52,760 nt of DNA from Pontibacter sp. E15-1 (GCF_022601975.1 NZ_JAKVIR010000021.1:1-52760); one strand, 5' to 3'. Positions 43,289-52,123 are shown, numbered from the stretch's first letter. The notes: generated by a model not told the origin, from the letters alone. Numbers and translations are program-made.

Positions 43289-43945
43289 TTAAGCAGACAG
43301 GAAAATGTTCTTGGAAACCTCGCTGGACACTACCAGCCTTTTATCGTCCTCCAAACTGATCTCCAGGGAATTGTCATACCCAAACCGGTCGAGCACCATG
43401 ATTCTGGAGCCCAGGGAAATCCCCATTTTGTCGAGGTACTGCAGGAAAAGCGGCTGCGAGTCGTTCACGCCCACCACCACGCCACCGTCGTTTACCTCCA
43501 GCTCGGCAAGCAGGCGCTGCTTTTTCAGGTGCAGTTCGCCGTTCTCCGTCGGGATCGGGTCTCCGTGTGGGTCGAACTGCGGATGGCCCAGGAATTCATC
43601 CAGCCGCTTGGTCAGCAGCGACGAGCCGACATGCTCCAACTCCTCTGCCACGTCATGCACCTCGTCCCAGCTAAACTTCAGTTTCTCTACCAGGAAAACC
43701 TCCCAAAGCCGGTGCTTCCGGATAACCTGCAGCGCCACGCGCTTGCCCTCGTCGGTGAGCGATACGCCCCGGTACTTTACATAATTTACCAGCTCTTTGG
43801 CGCTCAACTTCCGCAGCATGTCGGTAACAGAAGCTGCCTTGGTGTCCAGCGCCTCCGCTATGGCATTGGTGTTCACTTCCTGCGTCCCGTTCTCAGAAAG
43901 TTTGAAAATGTTCTTGATGTAATTCTCCTCTGTGAAGCTATGCAC
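43289..43945 (-). CDS. DtxR/MntR family metal-dependent transcriptional regulator
   Basis: A 218-aa regulator: N-terminal winged helix (TNAIAEALDTKAASVTDMLRKLSAK near 25-49), dimerisation domain with ligand-like residues (HRLWEVFLVEKLKFSWDEVHDVAEELEHV near 77-105) and a C-terminal SH3/FeoA-like domain. It heads the metal uptake operon, 19 bp before the binding-protein gene, and is expected to repress it when metal is plentiful. I found no obvious palindromic operator directly upstream. Confidence 0.93.
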   Translation of the reverse strand: MHSFTEENYIKNIFKLSENGTQEVNTNAIAEALDTKAASVTDMLRKLSAKELVNYVKYRGVSLTDEGKRVALQVIRKHRLWEVFLVEKLKFSWDEVHDVAEELEHVGSSLLTKRLDEFLGHPQFDPHGDPIPTENGELHLKKQRLLAELEVNDGGVVVGVNDSQPLFLQYLDKMGISLGSRIMVLDRFGYDNSLEISLEDDKRLVVSSEVSKNIFLSA

Positions 43946-43974
43946 ACGCTTGATTCTGAATGGTTGAATAAATG

Positions 43975-44040
43975 AATGACTGAATTTTGAAATGGTGTAC
44001 CCGATGTTGTAGCTATAACCGTGTTCAAAATCCAGTCATT
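43975..44040. terminator. Stem-loop between fabH and the metal operon
   Basis: 17-bp arms at 43975-43991 and 44024-44040 with one mismatch and a 32-nt loop, lying just after the fabH stop (minus strand) and before the DtxR-type gene. It may end fabH transcription or serve as a regulatory site; there is no strong T run. Confidence 0.45.
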
Positions 44041-44053
44041 TAAAAATTGATGC

Positions 44054-45052
44054 CTACCAGCGGATCAGGGCCGAGGCCCAGGTAAAGCCGCTTCCGAAGG
44101 CAGCCAGGCATACCAGGTCGCCTTCCTTGATGCGGCCTTCCTCCAGGGCCTCGCTCAGGGCGATGGGCACCGAGGCAGCCGTGGTATTGCCGTACTTGTG
44201 GATGTTGCTGAACACGCGCTCGGCGGGCAAGCCCATTTTCTGCTGGATGTATGAGGTGATGCGCAGATTCGCCTGGTGCGGAATCAGCATGTCGATGTCC
44301 TCTGGTTTATACCCGTTTTTCTGCAAGGCCTCCTGTATCACCTCCGGGAAGCGGGTGACGGCATGCTTGAACACCGTGTTTCCGTTCATGTAGGGGTAAA
44401 TCGAGCCATTGTCGATCATCTCATGGGTCAGGCGCTCTTTCTTGTTCGTGTCCGGGGCCAGCACGGCCAATTCCTCGGCAAACTCACCGTCTGCGTGCAA
44501 GTGTGTGGAGAGGATACCGTGGTCCTTGCTGTCGGACGGCCTGAGCACAACGGCACCAGCTCCGTCGCCGAAGATAACCGAAACGCCACGGCCCCGGGTA
44601 GAGAAGTCCAGTCCGCTGGAATGGATCTCGGCACCCACCACCAGCACGGTGTCATACATACCGGTCTTGATGAATTGATCGCCAACAGACAAGGCATATA
44701 TAAAGCCGGAGCACTGGTTGCGCACGTCCAGGGCAGGGATGTCCTTCAGGCCGAGTTCACGCTGCATCAGCACGCCCGACCCAGGGAATGTATAGTCCGG
44801 GCTCAGGGTGGCGAAGATGATCATGTCCACGTCCTTCGGCTCCAGCCCAGCTTTTTTCAGAGCCCTGCGGGAGGCCTCAGCCCCCATGTTGGCGGTCGTG
44901 TCTATACCCTCCTGAAAGTAGCGGCGCTCCACGATACCGGTTCTTTCCCGAATCCATTCATCCGAGGTGTCCATTATCTTCTCCAGATCCTTGTTTGTCA
45001 CTACCTGGTCAGGCACATAATGTCCGACGCCTGCAATTTTAGCGTTACGCAT
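44054..45052 (-). CDS. fabH: Beta-ketoacyl-ACP synthase III (FabH)
   Basis: A 332-aa KAS III of normal length. The catalytic triad is visible: C114 in RNQCSGFIYAL, His in PHQANLRI near 258 and Asn in HKYGNTTAASVP near 288. It condenses acetyl- or branched acyl-CoA with malonyl-ACP to start fatty acid synthesis. It stands alone here, without fabD/fabG/plsX; Bacteroidota often carry more than one FabH, so this may be an accessory copy. Confidence 0.96.
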   Translation of the reverse strand: MRNAKIAGVGHYVPDQVVTNKDLEKIMDTSDEWIRERTGIVERRYFQEGIDTTANMGAEASRRALKKAGLEPKDVDMIIFATLSPDYTFPGSGVLMQRELGLKDIPALDVRNQCSGFIYALSVGDQFIKTGMYDTVLVVGAEIHSSGLDFSTRGRGVSVIFGDGAGAVVLRPSDSKDHGILSTHLHADGEFAEELAVLAPDTNKKERLTHEMIDNGSIYPYMNGNTVFKHAVTRFPEVIQEALQKNGYKPEDIDMLIPHQANLRITSYIQQKMGLPAERVFSNIHKYGNTTAASVPIALSEALEEGRIKEGDLVCLAAFGSGFTWASALIRW

Positions 45053-45134
45053 ATGTTTTCTAGTTAATTTTATAAATGTAAGAGTTTTAAATCGAAATTT
45101 AGATACATCTAAAAATAAAATTTAAGATGTATGG

Positions 45135-46265
45135 TTATTGATGAAGCAACTGCCGCATCACCGTAAGCAGTTTTTTTTCTTCACTATCCCAGAATACGCC
45201 GGACGGCACGCCGGGTTCATAAAACTGTTGCTTCCTGAGTTCACGGAGAAGCGCGGAGGAGTCCGGCGCGGTATAATCAATAGCTATACCTGCCTGATGT
45301 GCCTTGAGAAAGGCGTCCCAGAGTGGGTTCTGCTGCACGACCATAGGGAGGGCGTGGGCAGCATACTCATACAGCTTGGTGGGCATACAGCGGAACGTGC
45401 TCTCGTGCGGCTGATACGGCATCAGCGCTACATCATGAGTTTTAAAAGCCTCCACGATTTGCTGATGCGGCACGAGTGTGCCCCCGCCAATGAGGGTTAG
45501 GTATGGCCTGTCCTCTGCCAATTGTTCAATTTGCCGCAACGTGTCGCTATCAGCGCAGTAGCCGATCAGCGTCAGGCTGGTTCCGGGCTCCAGCTGGTAT
45601 AGCGCATCGGCCAGCGCAATTGCCTCGAACACGCCATACAGCCGGGCCATTGTGCCCGTGTACAGCAGGCGCAGCGGATCTGGCCCAACCTGGGTCGGAG
45701 TGGGAGGTATACGGTAGGTTGGCGCTGGCTTGTACTTATTTTCAAGGAGGGTATGGCGACGGCCCAAAAAGGGTAGCTCCTGCACGTAACTCTGCTCGGC
45801 CACCAGAAAGTGCGCCACATGCCGGGCAAGGCGCCGCTCCAGCATACCCACTCCCCAGCCAAGTGCTTTTTTGAGCAGCGGCGCATAGTTGTCCTGCGAG
45901 GCGAGGTTTAGCGCGTAGTTTTCCTGCACATCATACACTAACTGGCACGAATGCCGTTGGCAATACAGGTGGTTGGCCAGCAGCAGCTCGTGTGTGCAGA
46001 CAATGATGAGGTCGGGCTTTAGCTGGCGCAGCAGCCGGTAGTAGGCGAACTGGGCGGCAACCCGCCCGAGGCTCAGTCGCCTGAACCTGAAAAGGGGGTG
46101 GAAGCGCATGTTTGCCGGAGCGCCGGGAGGGGAGGGGGCCTGAAACCCGACGAGGTGCACCTGCACCTGCGGCAGCAGGCTCAGCGATACGCCCAGCTTT
46201 TCATACATGCGGGTATCGTTAATGGGCTTGAGCAACGAAGCAATCAGGATTCTCTTTTCAGACAT
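45135..46265 (-). CDS. Glycosyltransferase, GT-B fold (family 4-like)
   Basis: A 376-aa GT-B protein. The N-terminal Rossmann half includes LRQLKPDLIIVCTHELLLA near 75-93; the C-terminal half has PLRLLYTGTMARLYGVFEAI near 198-217 and the nucleotide-sugar-binding region CMPTKLYEYAAHALPMVV near 294-311. Acts at the cytoplasmic face on a glycan or lipid acceptor that cannot be told from sequence. It is divergent from dapD, with starts 54 bp apart, and has no other glycan genes beside it. Confidence 0.88.
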   Translation of the reverse strand: MSEKRILIASLLKPINDTRMYEKLGVSLSLLPQVQVHLVGFQAPSPPGAPANMRFHPLFRFRRLSLGRVAAQFAYYRLLRQLKPDLIIVCTHELLLANHLYCQRHSCQLVYDVQENYALNLASQDNYAPLLKKALGWGVGMLERRLARHVAHFLVAEQSYVQELPFLGRRHTLLENKYKPAPTYRIPPTPTQVGPDPLRLLYTGTMARLYGVFEAIALADALYQLEPGTSLTLIGYCADSDTLRQIEQLAEDRPYLTLIGGGTLVPHQQIVEAFKTHDVALMPYQPHESTFRCMPTKLYEYAAHALPMVVQQNPLWDAFLKAHQAGIAIDYTAPDSSALLRELRKQQFYEPGVPSGVFWDSEEKKLLTVMRQLLHQ

Positions 46266-46278
46266 CGCATAAATTTAA

Positions 46279-46286
46279 TACTTTTG
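46279..46286 (+). promoter_or_regulatory. Bacteroidota -7 box (TACTTTTG) before dapD
   Basis: Exact TAnnTTTG match, 33 bp before the dapD ATG, in the short divergent region. Confidence 0.55.
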
Positions 46287-46319
46287 GGTATTATTAGTAA
46301 ATCAACTTAACAGACAGAC

Positions 46320-47132
46320 ATGGAGCTTAGAAACATAATTGAGCAAGCCTGGGACAACCGAGAGTTGCTAAAGGAGAGCACAACCGTAGAGGCCATCCGC
46401 GCCGTGATTGAGGACCTGGACAAGGGCCTTCTGCGTGTGGCAGAGCCCAAGGGAGATGATTGGGTGGTGAACGAATGGGTGAAGAAGGCGGTGCTGCTGT
46501 ACTTCCCGATTCAGGCGATGAAGACGATAGAAGTGGGGCCGTTTGAGTTTCATGACAAGATTGCCCTTAAGCGCAACTATGAGCAACTCGGTGTGCGCGT
46601 GGTGCCGCACGCAGTGGCGCGCTACGGGTCGTTCCTGAACAGAGGTGTTGTGATGATGCCTTCCTACGTGAACATTGGCGCATACGTAGACTCGGGTACG
46701 ATGGTGGATACCTGGGCCACCGTGGGCAGCTGTGCACAGGTCGGTAAAAATGTGCACCTGAGCGGCGGTGTAGGGCTCGGCGGCGTGCTGGAGCCTGTGC
46801 AGGCGGCTCCGGTTATTATCGAGGACGGCGCCTTTATAGGTTCGCGCAGTATCCTGGTAGAGGGTTGCCGCATTGGCAAAGAGGCTGTGATCGGGGCAGG
46901 GGTGACCATTACGGGCAGCTCTAAAATCTTTGACGTGACGGGCACGGAAGAGAAGATTTACAAAGGGTATGTGCCGCCGCGCTCCGTGGTGATCCCGGGG
47001 TCATACACCAAGAAATTTCCGGCTGGCGAGTTCCAGGTGCCTTGTGCCCTCATTATCGGGCAGCGCAAAGAAAGCACGGACCTGAAGACATCGCTGAACG
47101 ATGTGCTGCGCGACCACGCCATGGCCGTGTAA
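46320..47132 (+). CDS. dapD: 2,3,4,5-tetrahydropyridine-2,6-dicarboxylate N-succinyltransferase
   Basis: A 270-aa DapD, full length. The N-terminal helical domain (VIEDLDKGLLRVAEP) precedes a left-handed beta-helix of hexapeptide repeats (VNIGAYVDSGTMVDTWATVG, VHLSGGVGLGG, GAFIGSRSILVEGCRIGKEA). It catalyses succinylation of tetrahydrodipicolinate in the succinylase branch of lysine and diaminopimelate synthesis. A single gene with its own -7 box and a strong terminator after it. Confidence 0.97.
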   Translation: MELRNIIEQAWDNRELLKESTTVEAIRAVIEDLDKGLLRVAEPKGDDWVVNEWVKKAVLLYFPIQAMKTIEVGPFEFHDKIALKRNYEQLGVRVVPHAVARYGSFLNRGVVMMPSYVNIGAYVDSGTMVDTWATVGSCAQVGKNVHLSGGVGLGGVLEPVQAAPVIIEDGAFIGSRSILVEGCRIGKEAVIGAGVTITGSSKIFDVTGTEEKIYKGYVPPRSVVIPGSYTKKFPAGEFQVPCALIIGQRKESTDLKTSLNDVLRDHAMAV

Positions 47133-47151
47133 ACTCATTCTTTAGCATCAT

Positions 47152-47189
47152 AAAGAGGCCTCTGCCGGATTTCCGGCAGAGGCCTCTTT
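47152..47189. terminator. Bidirectional intrinsic terminator between dapD and the dehydrogenase gene
   Basis: 18-bp perfect arms (47152-47169 and 47172-47189) with AAAGAGGCC / GGCCTCTTT at the base, giving an A tract on one side and a T tract on the other. It serves both converging genes. Confidence 0.9.
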
Positions 47190-47221
47190 ATATATAGGTG
47201 TCGGTAAAGTTTATACCCTGA

Positions 47222-48115
47222 TCAGTGCTTCCTGAATCTGTCGGCCACCACGAGCTCTTTAGAGCCTTTTGCCCAGTTGTAAAAGCCCTGGCCAGACTTG
47301 GCTCCTTTGTGGCCTGCCTGTACCATGTTCACCAGCAGGGGGCACGGCGCATACTTGGGGTTGCCAAAACCGTCGTGGAGCACATGCAGGATAGAAAGGC
47401 ACACGTCCAGCCCGATGAAATCGGCAAGCTGCAAAGGGCCCATCGGATGCGCCATACCCAGCTTCATGATCGTGTCTATTTCCTCAACCCCGGCCACACC
47501 TTCAAACAGAGTATAGATGGCCTCGTTGATCATTGGCATCAGGATGCGGTTGGCCACAAAGCCCGGGTAGTCATTTGCCTCGGCGGGCACCTTGCCCAAC
47601 TCTCTGGAGAGTGCCACGATCTTCTCCGTCACCTCATCCGAGGTCGCGTAGCCGCGGATGACTTCCACGAGTTTCATCACGGGTACCGGGTTCATGAAGT
47701 GCATGCCAATCACTTTGTCGGGGCGGTCAGTAACCGCGGCGATCTTGGTGATGGAGATAGAGGAGGTGTTGGAGGCAAGTATGGCCTCGGGCTTTGCAAA
47801 TTCGCTCAGATTGCGGAATATCTTCAGTTTGAGTTCCTCGTTCTCGGTGGCGGCCTCCACTACCAGATCCACGTCCTGCACACCATCCTGCATACTGGTA
47901 TAAGTTGTGATGTGCTGTAGGGTCTGGGCTTTCTGCTCATCCGTCAGGTTTCCCTTGGCAACAATTCTGTCCAGGTTTTTGGTTATGGTGCCGACAGCTT
48001 TCTGCAACGCCTCCTCAGAAATATCAATCAACGAAACGGAAAAGCCGTTCTGGGCGAACACATGCGCAATGCCGTTGCCCATGGTGCCGGATCCAATAAC
48101 TGCGATTTTTTTCAT
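47222..48115 (-). CDS. hbd: 3-hydroxybutyryl-CoA (3-hydroxyacyl-CoA) dehydrogenase
   Basis: A 297-aa enzyme with the NAD-binding GSGTMGNGIAHVFAQNG (8-24), NTSSISIT near 116, the catalytic-His region GMHFMNPVPVMKLVEVI near 137-153 and ANRILMPMINEA near 188. It oxidises 3-hydroxyacyl-CoA or reduces acetoacetyl-CoA, in fatty acid or amino acid breakdown or in butyrate/PHB-type metabolism. It lacks the hydratase domain of the large bifunctional enzymes. A TAGCTTTG -7 box lies 29 bp upstream. Confidence 0.95.
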   Translation of the reverse strand: MKKIAVIGSGTMGNGIAHVFAQNGFSVSLIDISEEALQKAVGTITKNLDRIVAKGNLTDEQKAQTLQHITTYTSMQDGVQDVDLVVEAATENEELKLKIFRNLSEFAKPEAILASNTSSISITKIAAVTDRPDKVIGMHFMNPVPVMKLVEVIRGYATSDEVTEKIVALSRELGKVPAEANDYPGFVANRILMPMINEAIYTLFEGVAGVEEIDTIMKLGMAHPMGPLQLADFIGLDVCLSILHVLHDGFGNPKYAPCPLLVNMVQAGHKGAKSGQGFYNWAKGSKELVVADRFRKH

Positions 48116-48511
48116 AGGTCTGCTTTTGGGTATTGTTTAGAGCACAAAGCTAACAATTTCGGAAGTTTTATCCGGTGGACACCCTGGTATCTTAGAATTC
48201 TTAAATCTACGGCCGGCTCATTAACGCATGCAAATCGGGTGATAAGGCCTGTGTGTTAGATAATTGCGGTAGGGTAAAAGCAAATAAAGGCTTTTTTTAA
48301 GGGCTCTAACATGTTAAGTATGAGCGACAAATGAGGTTTATTAACCTGATTTTTCGTTAATCATTCACTTTGTTATATAAACTAATAGATTAATATAAAT
48401 CTTTTATAAAGACGTGCCGTAAAAAGCAGTAATTAATGAAAAATACAACAACAGAGGCAATTTCACCCTTACACGGAGTTGTCTCGCTTTAAAAGGCTAA
48501 ACGCTAAAACT
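48116..48511. other. 396-bp divergent gap
   Basis: Holds the hbd -7 box and, in 48340-48430, a very AT-rich stretch that probably contains the promoter of the tandem small membrane proteins. No further gene seen. Confidence 0.5.
48145..48152 (-). promoter_or_regulatory. Bacteroidota -7 box (TAGCTTTG) before hbd
   Basis: TAnnTTTG match on the minus strand, 29 bp upstream of the hbd start. Confidence 0.5.
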
Positions 48512-48664
48512 ATGGGAAATTTACTTTACATCATCGCAGTAGTACTTGTGATATTTTGGCTGATCGGATTTTTGGGTTTCCCCGATGCCGTTGGTGGAAT
48601 CATTCACGTGCTGCTCGTGATTGCGGTAATTGCAGTGTTGCTTCGCCTTATACGAAGTGCTTAA
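48512..48664 (+). CDS. Small membrane protein, Lmo0937 family, copy 1
   Basis: A 50-aa protein starting MGNLLYIIAVVLVIFWLIGF at the ATG at 48512; the earlier in-frame start (48479) would add a charged leader that the second copy lacks. It has two hydrophobic helices around FPDAVGGIIH and a basic end LLRLIRSA, which fits the Lmo0937/YtxH-like tiny membrane proteins found in stress-induced sets. It is followed 64 bp later by a near-identical copy. Confidence 0.85.
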   Translation: MGNLLYIIAVVLVIFWLIGFLGFPDAVGGIIHVLLVIAVIAVLLRLIRSA

Positions 48665-48728
48665 CTTAAACCGCTAACCTGCGTAATACATTTCAAATAA
48701 AACTAGAACACACTAAACAAATAAAACT

Positions 48729-48878
48729 ATGGGAAATTTATTGTATATCATCGCTGTAGTGCTTGTAATCATCTGGCTGATCGGTTTCTTAGGATTTCCT
48801 GATGCCGTTGGAGGCCTGATTCATATTCTACTGGTGATTGCCATCATTGTAGTATTGCTACGACTCATACGGGGCTAG
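48729..48878 (+). CDS. Small membrane protein, Lmo0937 family, copy 2
   Basis: A 49-aa protein, MGNLLYIIAVVLVIIWLIGF...PDAVGGLIHILLVIAIIVVLLRLIRG, differing from copy 1 at only a few conservative positions although the DNA has diverged at third positions. This pattern argues for selection on both proteins. Both are preceded by the same AAAACT-ATG context. Confidence 0.85.
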   Translation: MGNLLYIIAVVLVIIWLIGFLGFPDAVGGLIHILLVIAIIVVLLRLIRG

Positions 48879-48886
48879 AGCCCAAA

Positions 48887-48950
48887 AAAATAGCACAATA
48901 AAAAAGCGGCTGTCAGTTATCTGACAGCCGCTTTTTTATTGTGCTATTTT
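48887..48950. terminator. Very long bidirectional terminator hairpin
   Basis: A perfect 30-bp stem (48887-48916 and 48921-48950) with a TTAT loop; the inner part is GCGGCTGTCAG with A6/T6 tracts and the outer part is AATAGCACAAT. It ends the small membrane protein genes on one strand and the outer-membrane protein gene on the other. Confidence 0.93.
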
Positions 48951-48953
48951 AAA

Positions 48954-49676
48954 CTATCTGCTGGTCAACGGTATATTGAAGCCCACCCGAATCACAGGAT
49001 TACTGTAGGGGTTTCCGATAACCTCGCTGTTTGCATTATACAACAACAGCATATCCACTGAGGCCTTGTCGCTGATGAACTGCCGGTAGCCAAGGCCCAC
49101 CAACGGGAGCGTGAGGGTGGTGCGGTCATTGCCAATAGTGCCTCTCTGATTCTCGAATTTTGTATTCAGGAACTCCACTTCCGCATGGCCGAGCACGGCG
49201 CCATCACCTATAGAGAAAAGCTCCAGCTGTGTGAAGACACGTCCCCCGTAACTGCTGTAGGCGCTACCGAGGTATTTTATATAGTGGTACACGAAGCCCG
49301 TGCCGATGCTGAATTTGTCCGTGACCTTATACCCTATAATCGGGAGCAACGAGATGTTGGTATACGTGCCAAACTGCAGGCCAAAACTTCCGCCAACATA
49401 CATGCGGTCGATATGCCGCAACGGCATATCGACTTTTTCCTGTTCTTCTAAGCGGCCAGAGGTTTCAGGGGTTTCAGGTTGTGGCACCGGGCGCGGTTCA
49501 GGCTGACGTTGCGGTGGCCTTGGCTGCTCTACAGGCATGGGAGGGCCCGTGGGCAGTTCCTGTTTCTGTTGCTGCGTAGAGTCAGGCACCACCTGCGCCT
49601 GCGCCGTAAAGTTTCCGGCCAAAAATAGCAGAAGCGCCACAGAGAATACGGATGAAAATCGCCAGTTCAAGTGCAT
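48954..49676 (-). CDS. Outer-membrane beta-barrel-like protein with a Pro-rich segment
   Basis: A 240-aa protein with a signal peptide (LFLAGNFTAQAQ), a Pro/Gln/Glu-rich low-complexity stretch (about 34-75), and a C-terminal half of alternating amphipathic beta strands (MYVGGSFGLQFGTYTNISLLPIIGYKVT...) ending PVIRVGFNIPLTSR with strand character typical of outer-membrane proteins. Function unknown. The next gene upstream is the ABC-F gene in the same direction (21-bp gap), so they may be co-transcribed. Confidence 0.8.
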   Translation of the reverse strand: MHLNWRFSSVFSVALLLFLAGNFTAQAQVVPDSTQQQKQELPTGPPMPVEQPRPPQRQPEPRPVPQPETPETSGRLEEQEKVDMPLRHIDRMYVGGSFGLQFGTYTNISLLPIIGYKVTDKFSIGTGFVYHYIKYLGSAYSSYGGRVFTQLELFSIGDGAVLGHAEVEFLNTKFENQRGTIGNDRTTLTLPLVGLGYRQFISDKASVDMLLLYNANSEVIGNPYSNPVIRVGFNIPLTSR

Positions 49677-49697
49677 CGTTTAGGTATTGGGTTAGGG

Positions 49698-51323
49698 TCA
49701 GACCATTTCGGTGGCATACATCTTCTTGCGCAGCTCCCGGATGGTGTCGTCAGACAGGTACTCTTCGTAAGACATGCGCTTGTCGATGATGCCGCTCGGT
49801 GTGAGCTCCAGAATACGGTTGGCAATCGTATCCACAAACTGCAAGTCATGGGAAGAGAACAGGATCGTGCCGTCGAAGTCGCGCAGGGCGTTGTTAAGCG
49901 CCGTGATCGATTCCAGGTCGAGGTGATTGGTAGGCTCGTCAAAAACCAACACGTTGCCAGACTGTAGCATCATGCGCGAGAACATGCAACGCACTTTCTC
50001 ACCACCCGACAGCACATTGGCCTGCTTCAGCGACTCTTCGCCTGAAAAGAGCATGCGTCCCAGAAAGCCACGGATGAAGCTCTCGTCCTTTTCAACCGAG
50101 AACTGACGCAGCCAGTCTACCAGGTTCAGCTTCGTCTCAAAAAACTCAGCGTTGTCTTTCGGGAAGAAAGAGGCTGTGATAGTAGTGCCCCACTGATACT
50201 CGCCCGCGTCCTGCTTCACCTCATCCATGATCACCTGGAAAAAAGTAGAGGCGGCCAGGTCGTTTCGACCGAGCACGGCAATTTTGTCCCCTTTGTTCAC
50301 CATCAGGTTCACGCCCTGAAAAATAGTGGTGCCGTCGATCGACTTGCTCAGGCCCTCCACATTCAGCAGCTGGTTGCCCGCTTCGCGCTCCGGCTTGAAC
50401 GCGATGTATGGGTACTTGCGGGAGGAAGGCTTGATGTCTTCGAAGGTAAGTTTCTCGAGCAGTTTGGAACGGGAGGTTGCCTGCTTCGATTTGGACGCGT
50501 TGGCACTGAAACGGCGGATGAACTCCTCCAGTTCCTTGCGCTTTTCATCGGTCTTTTTATTGGCGTCTGAGCGTTGCTTCAGCGCGAGCTGGCTCGACTC
50601 ATACCAGAAGCTGTAGTTACCGGCAAACATCTGAATCTTACCGAAGTCGATGTCTGCCACGTGCGTACACACGGCATCCAGAAAGTGGCGGTCGTGTGAC
50701 ACCACGATCACTGTGTTCTTGAAGTTGTCGAGGAAGTTTTCGAGCCACATGATCGACTCTGCGTCCAGGTGGTTGGTTGGCTCATCAAGCAGCAGGATAT
50801 CCGGGTTGCCGAACAAGGCCTGGGCCAGCAGCACGCGTACTTTCTCGCTACCGCTCAAGTCTTTCATCTGGGCATAATGCAGCTCCTCGCTGATGCCGAG
50901 GCCACTGAGAAGCTCGGCTGCCTCATATTCGGCGTTCCATCCCTCCAGGTCGGCAAACTCGCCCTCCAGCTCGGCGGCACGCAGTCCGTCGGCCTCCGAG
51001 AAATCCGGCTTGGCATACACGGCGTCTTTTTCCTGCATGATGGCATGCAGGCGCTTGTGGCCCATGATCACCGTCTGCAGCGCCTGATACTCGTCGTACT
51101 CGAAGTGGTTCTGCTTCAGGATAGCCAGGCGCGCATTAGCCGGAATATCGACAGTGCCCGTGTTGGGGTCTATCTCACCGGAGAGGATTTTGAGGAACGT
51201 GGATTTTCCGGCCCCGTTGGCCCCAATAAGGCCATAGCAGTTGCCGGGAACGAATTTTATGGTAACATCTTCAAATAATGTGCGCTTGCCGTAAGCCAAG
51301 CTGACATTGTTCGTACTGATCAT
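49698..51323 (-). CDS. ABC-F family ATPase
   Basis: A 541-aa protein with two ABC domains and no membrane part. Domain 1: GANGAGKSTF (34-43), LSGSEKVRV, LLLDEPTNHLDAES. Domain 2: LGRNDLAASTF replaces a normal Walker A (GKST is lost), while LSGGEKVRC and VFDEPTNHLDLES are intact. A linker of about 80 residues with KSKQATSRSKLLEKL joins them. ABC-F proteins act on ribosomes as translation factors or protect against antibiotics; the family member closest in length is YbiT-like. A TAACTTTG -7 box lies 37 bp upstream. Confidence 0.93.
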   Translation of the reverse strand: MISTNNVSLAYGKRTLFEDVTIKFVPGNCYGLIGANGAGKSTFLKILSGEIDPNTGTVDIPANARLAILKQNHFEYDEYQALQTVIMGHKRLHAIMQEKDAVYAKPDFSEADGLRAAELEGEFADLEGWNAEYEAAELLSGLGISEELHYAQMKDLSGSEKVRVLLAQALFGNPDILLLDEPTNHLDAESIMWLENFLDNFKNTVIVVSHDRHFLDAVCTHVADIDFGKIQMFAGNYSFWYESSQLALKQRSDANKKTDEKRKELEEFIRRFSANASKSKQATSRSKLLEKLTFEDIKPSSRKYPYIAFKPEREAGNQLLNVEGLSKSIDGTTIFQGVNLMVNKGDKIAVLGRNDLAASTFFQVIMDEVKQDAGEYQWGTTITASFFPKDNAEFFETKLNLVDWLRQFSVEKDESFIRGFLGRMLFSGEESLKQANVLSGGEKVRCMFSRMMLQSGNVLVFDEPTNHLDLESITALNNALRDFDGTILFSSHDLQFVDTIANRILELTPSGIIDKRMSYEEYLSDDTIRELRKKMYATEMV

Positions 51324-51652
51324 AGAAGCTTTTTTGTGGGTATGAAAACTGATACGGGTGCAAAGTTACAAAATAAATCGTGGTTTAGCGCTTATCGGGC
51401 ACATCCAGGGGTATAGTTTGCTTTGCGAAATAGGCCCTGCATATGTTTCAGATTCAGTAACTTGGGTCGCTTGCGCCAAAAAACATGTTGTAAAGCACAA
51501 CGCCATGCCTGATTCTTTAGTATATAATTTTGATAATATACGATTGGCCTGCTACTAGCGGCAGCTTACCAGTGTAAGCCGCCACTATTTAACCAATTGT
51601 ACTCCTAATCTGTTCCTAAAAAAACTATTGAACTAAACTAAAAACATCAAAT
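51324..51652. other. 329-bp divergent gap
   Basis: Carries the ABC-F -7 box. A 66-codon plus-strand frame (51358-51558) overlaps that promoter and has no protein-like features. No other gene seen. Confidence 0.5.
51361..51368 (-). promoter_or_regulatory. Bacteroidota -7 box (TAACTTTG) before the ABC-F gene
   Basis: Exact TAnnTTTG match followed by CA on the minus strand, 37 bp upstream of the start. Confidence 0.6.
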
Positions 51653-52123
51653 ATGGCATCATCTACCGTTACTTACCAAAGTGTGGCTATCAAGTATGGT
51701 ATTCTGGTGGGTCTGGCTCACATCGTTTATTTTATCCTGATGTGGGTGTTGGGCTTAATCGAAAATATTGAGTTGTCTTTTATCAGCGGCCTTTTCTTGG
51801 TTATCGGCATCAGTGTCGCTATCTCCCGTTTCAAGCGTATGCGCAACGGCATTGTCCCTTATTTCGAGGGGCTGGGCATCGGGGCCACGGTGGGGGTGGT
51901 CTCTTCCGTTATCCTGGCGCTTTTCCTGATGGTATTCCTGACCGCCTTCCGGACAGGCTATATTGAAAACCTGCAGGCAAGCGCTTTATTCCCTGACAGC
52001 CTCACAAAGCTCTCGCTTTTTGTACTGACAATATTGTATGGAGCCGTGCCCGGCCTGCTGATCGCGTTTATCGCCATGCAGTGGTTTAAGCGGCGCGACC
52101 ATTCCATGCCCGGCCAAATGTAG
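51653..52123 (+). CDS. DUF4199 family membrane protein, copy 1
   Basis: A 156-aa protein with four predicted membrane helices (about 16-34, 40-57, 74-98, 121-144). It has the family's FKRMRNGIVPYFEGLGIGA segment and ends FIAMQWFKRRD. DUF4199 is common in Bacteroidota and its function is unknown. It is followed by a related gene after 52 bp. Confidence 0.85.
   Translation: MASSTVTYQSVAIKYGILVGLAHIVYFILMWVLGLIENIELSFISGLFLVIGISVAISRFKRMRNGIVPYFEGLGIGATVGVVSSVILALFLMVFLTAFRTGYIENLQASALFPDSLTKLSLFVLTILYGAVPGLLIAFIAMQWFKRRDHSMPGQM

Noticed and set aside
51358..51558. 66-codon plus-strand frame before the DUF4199 pair
   Set aside because: Overlaps the ABC-F promoter box on the other strand and has no features.
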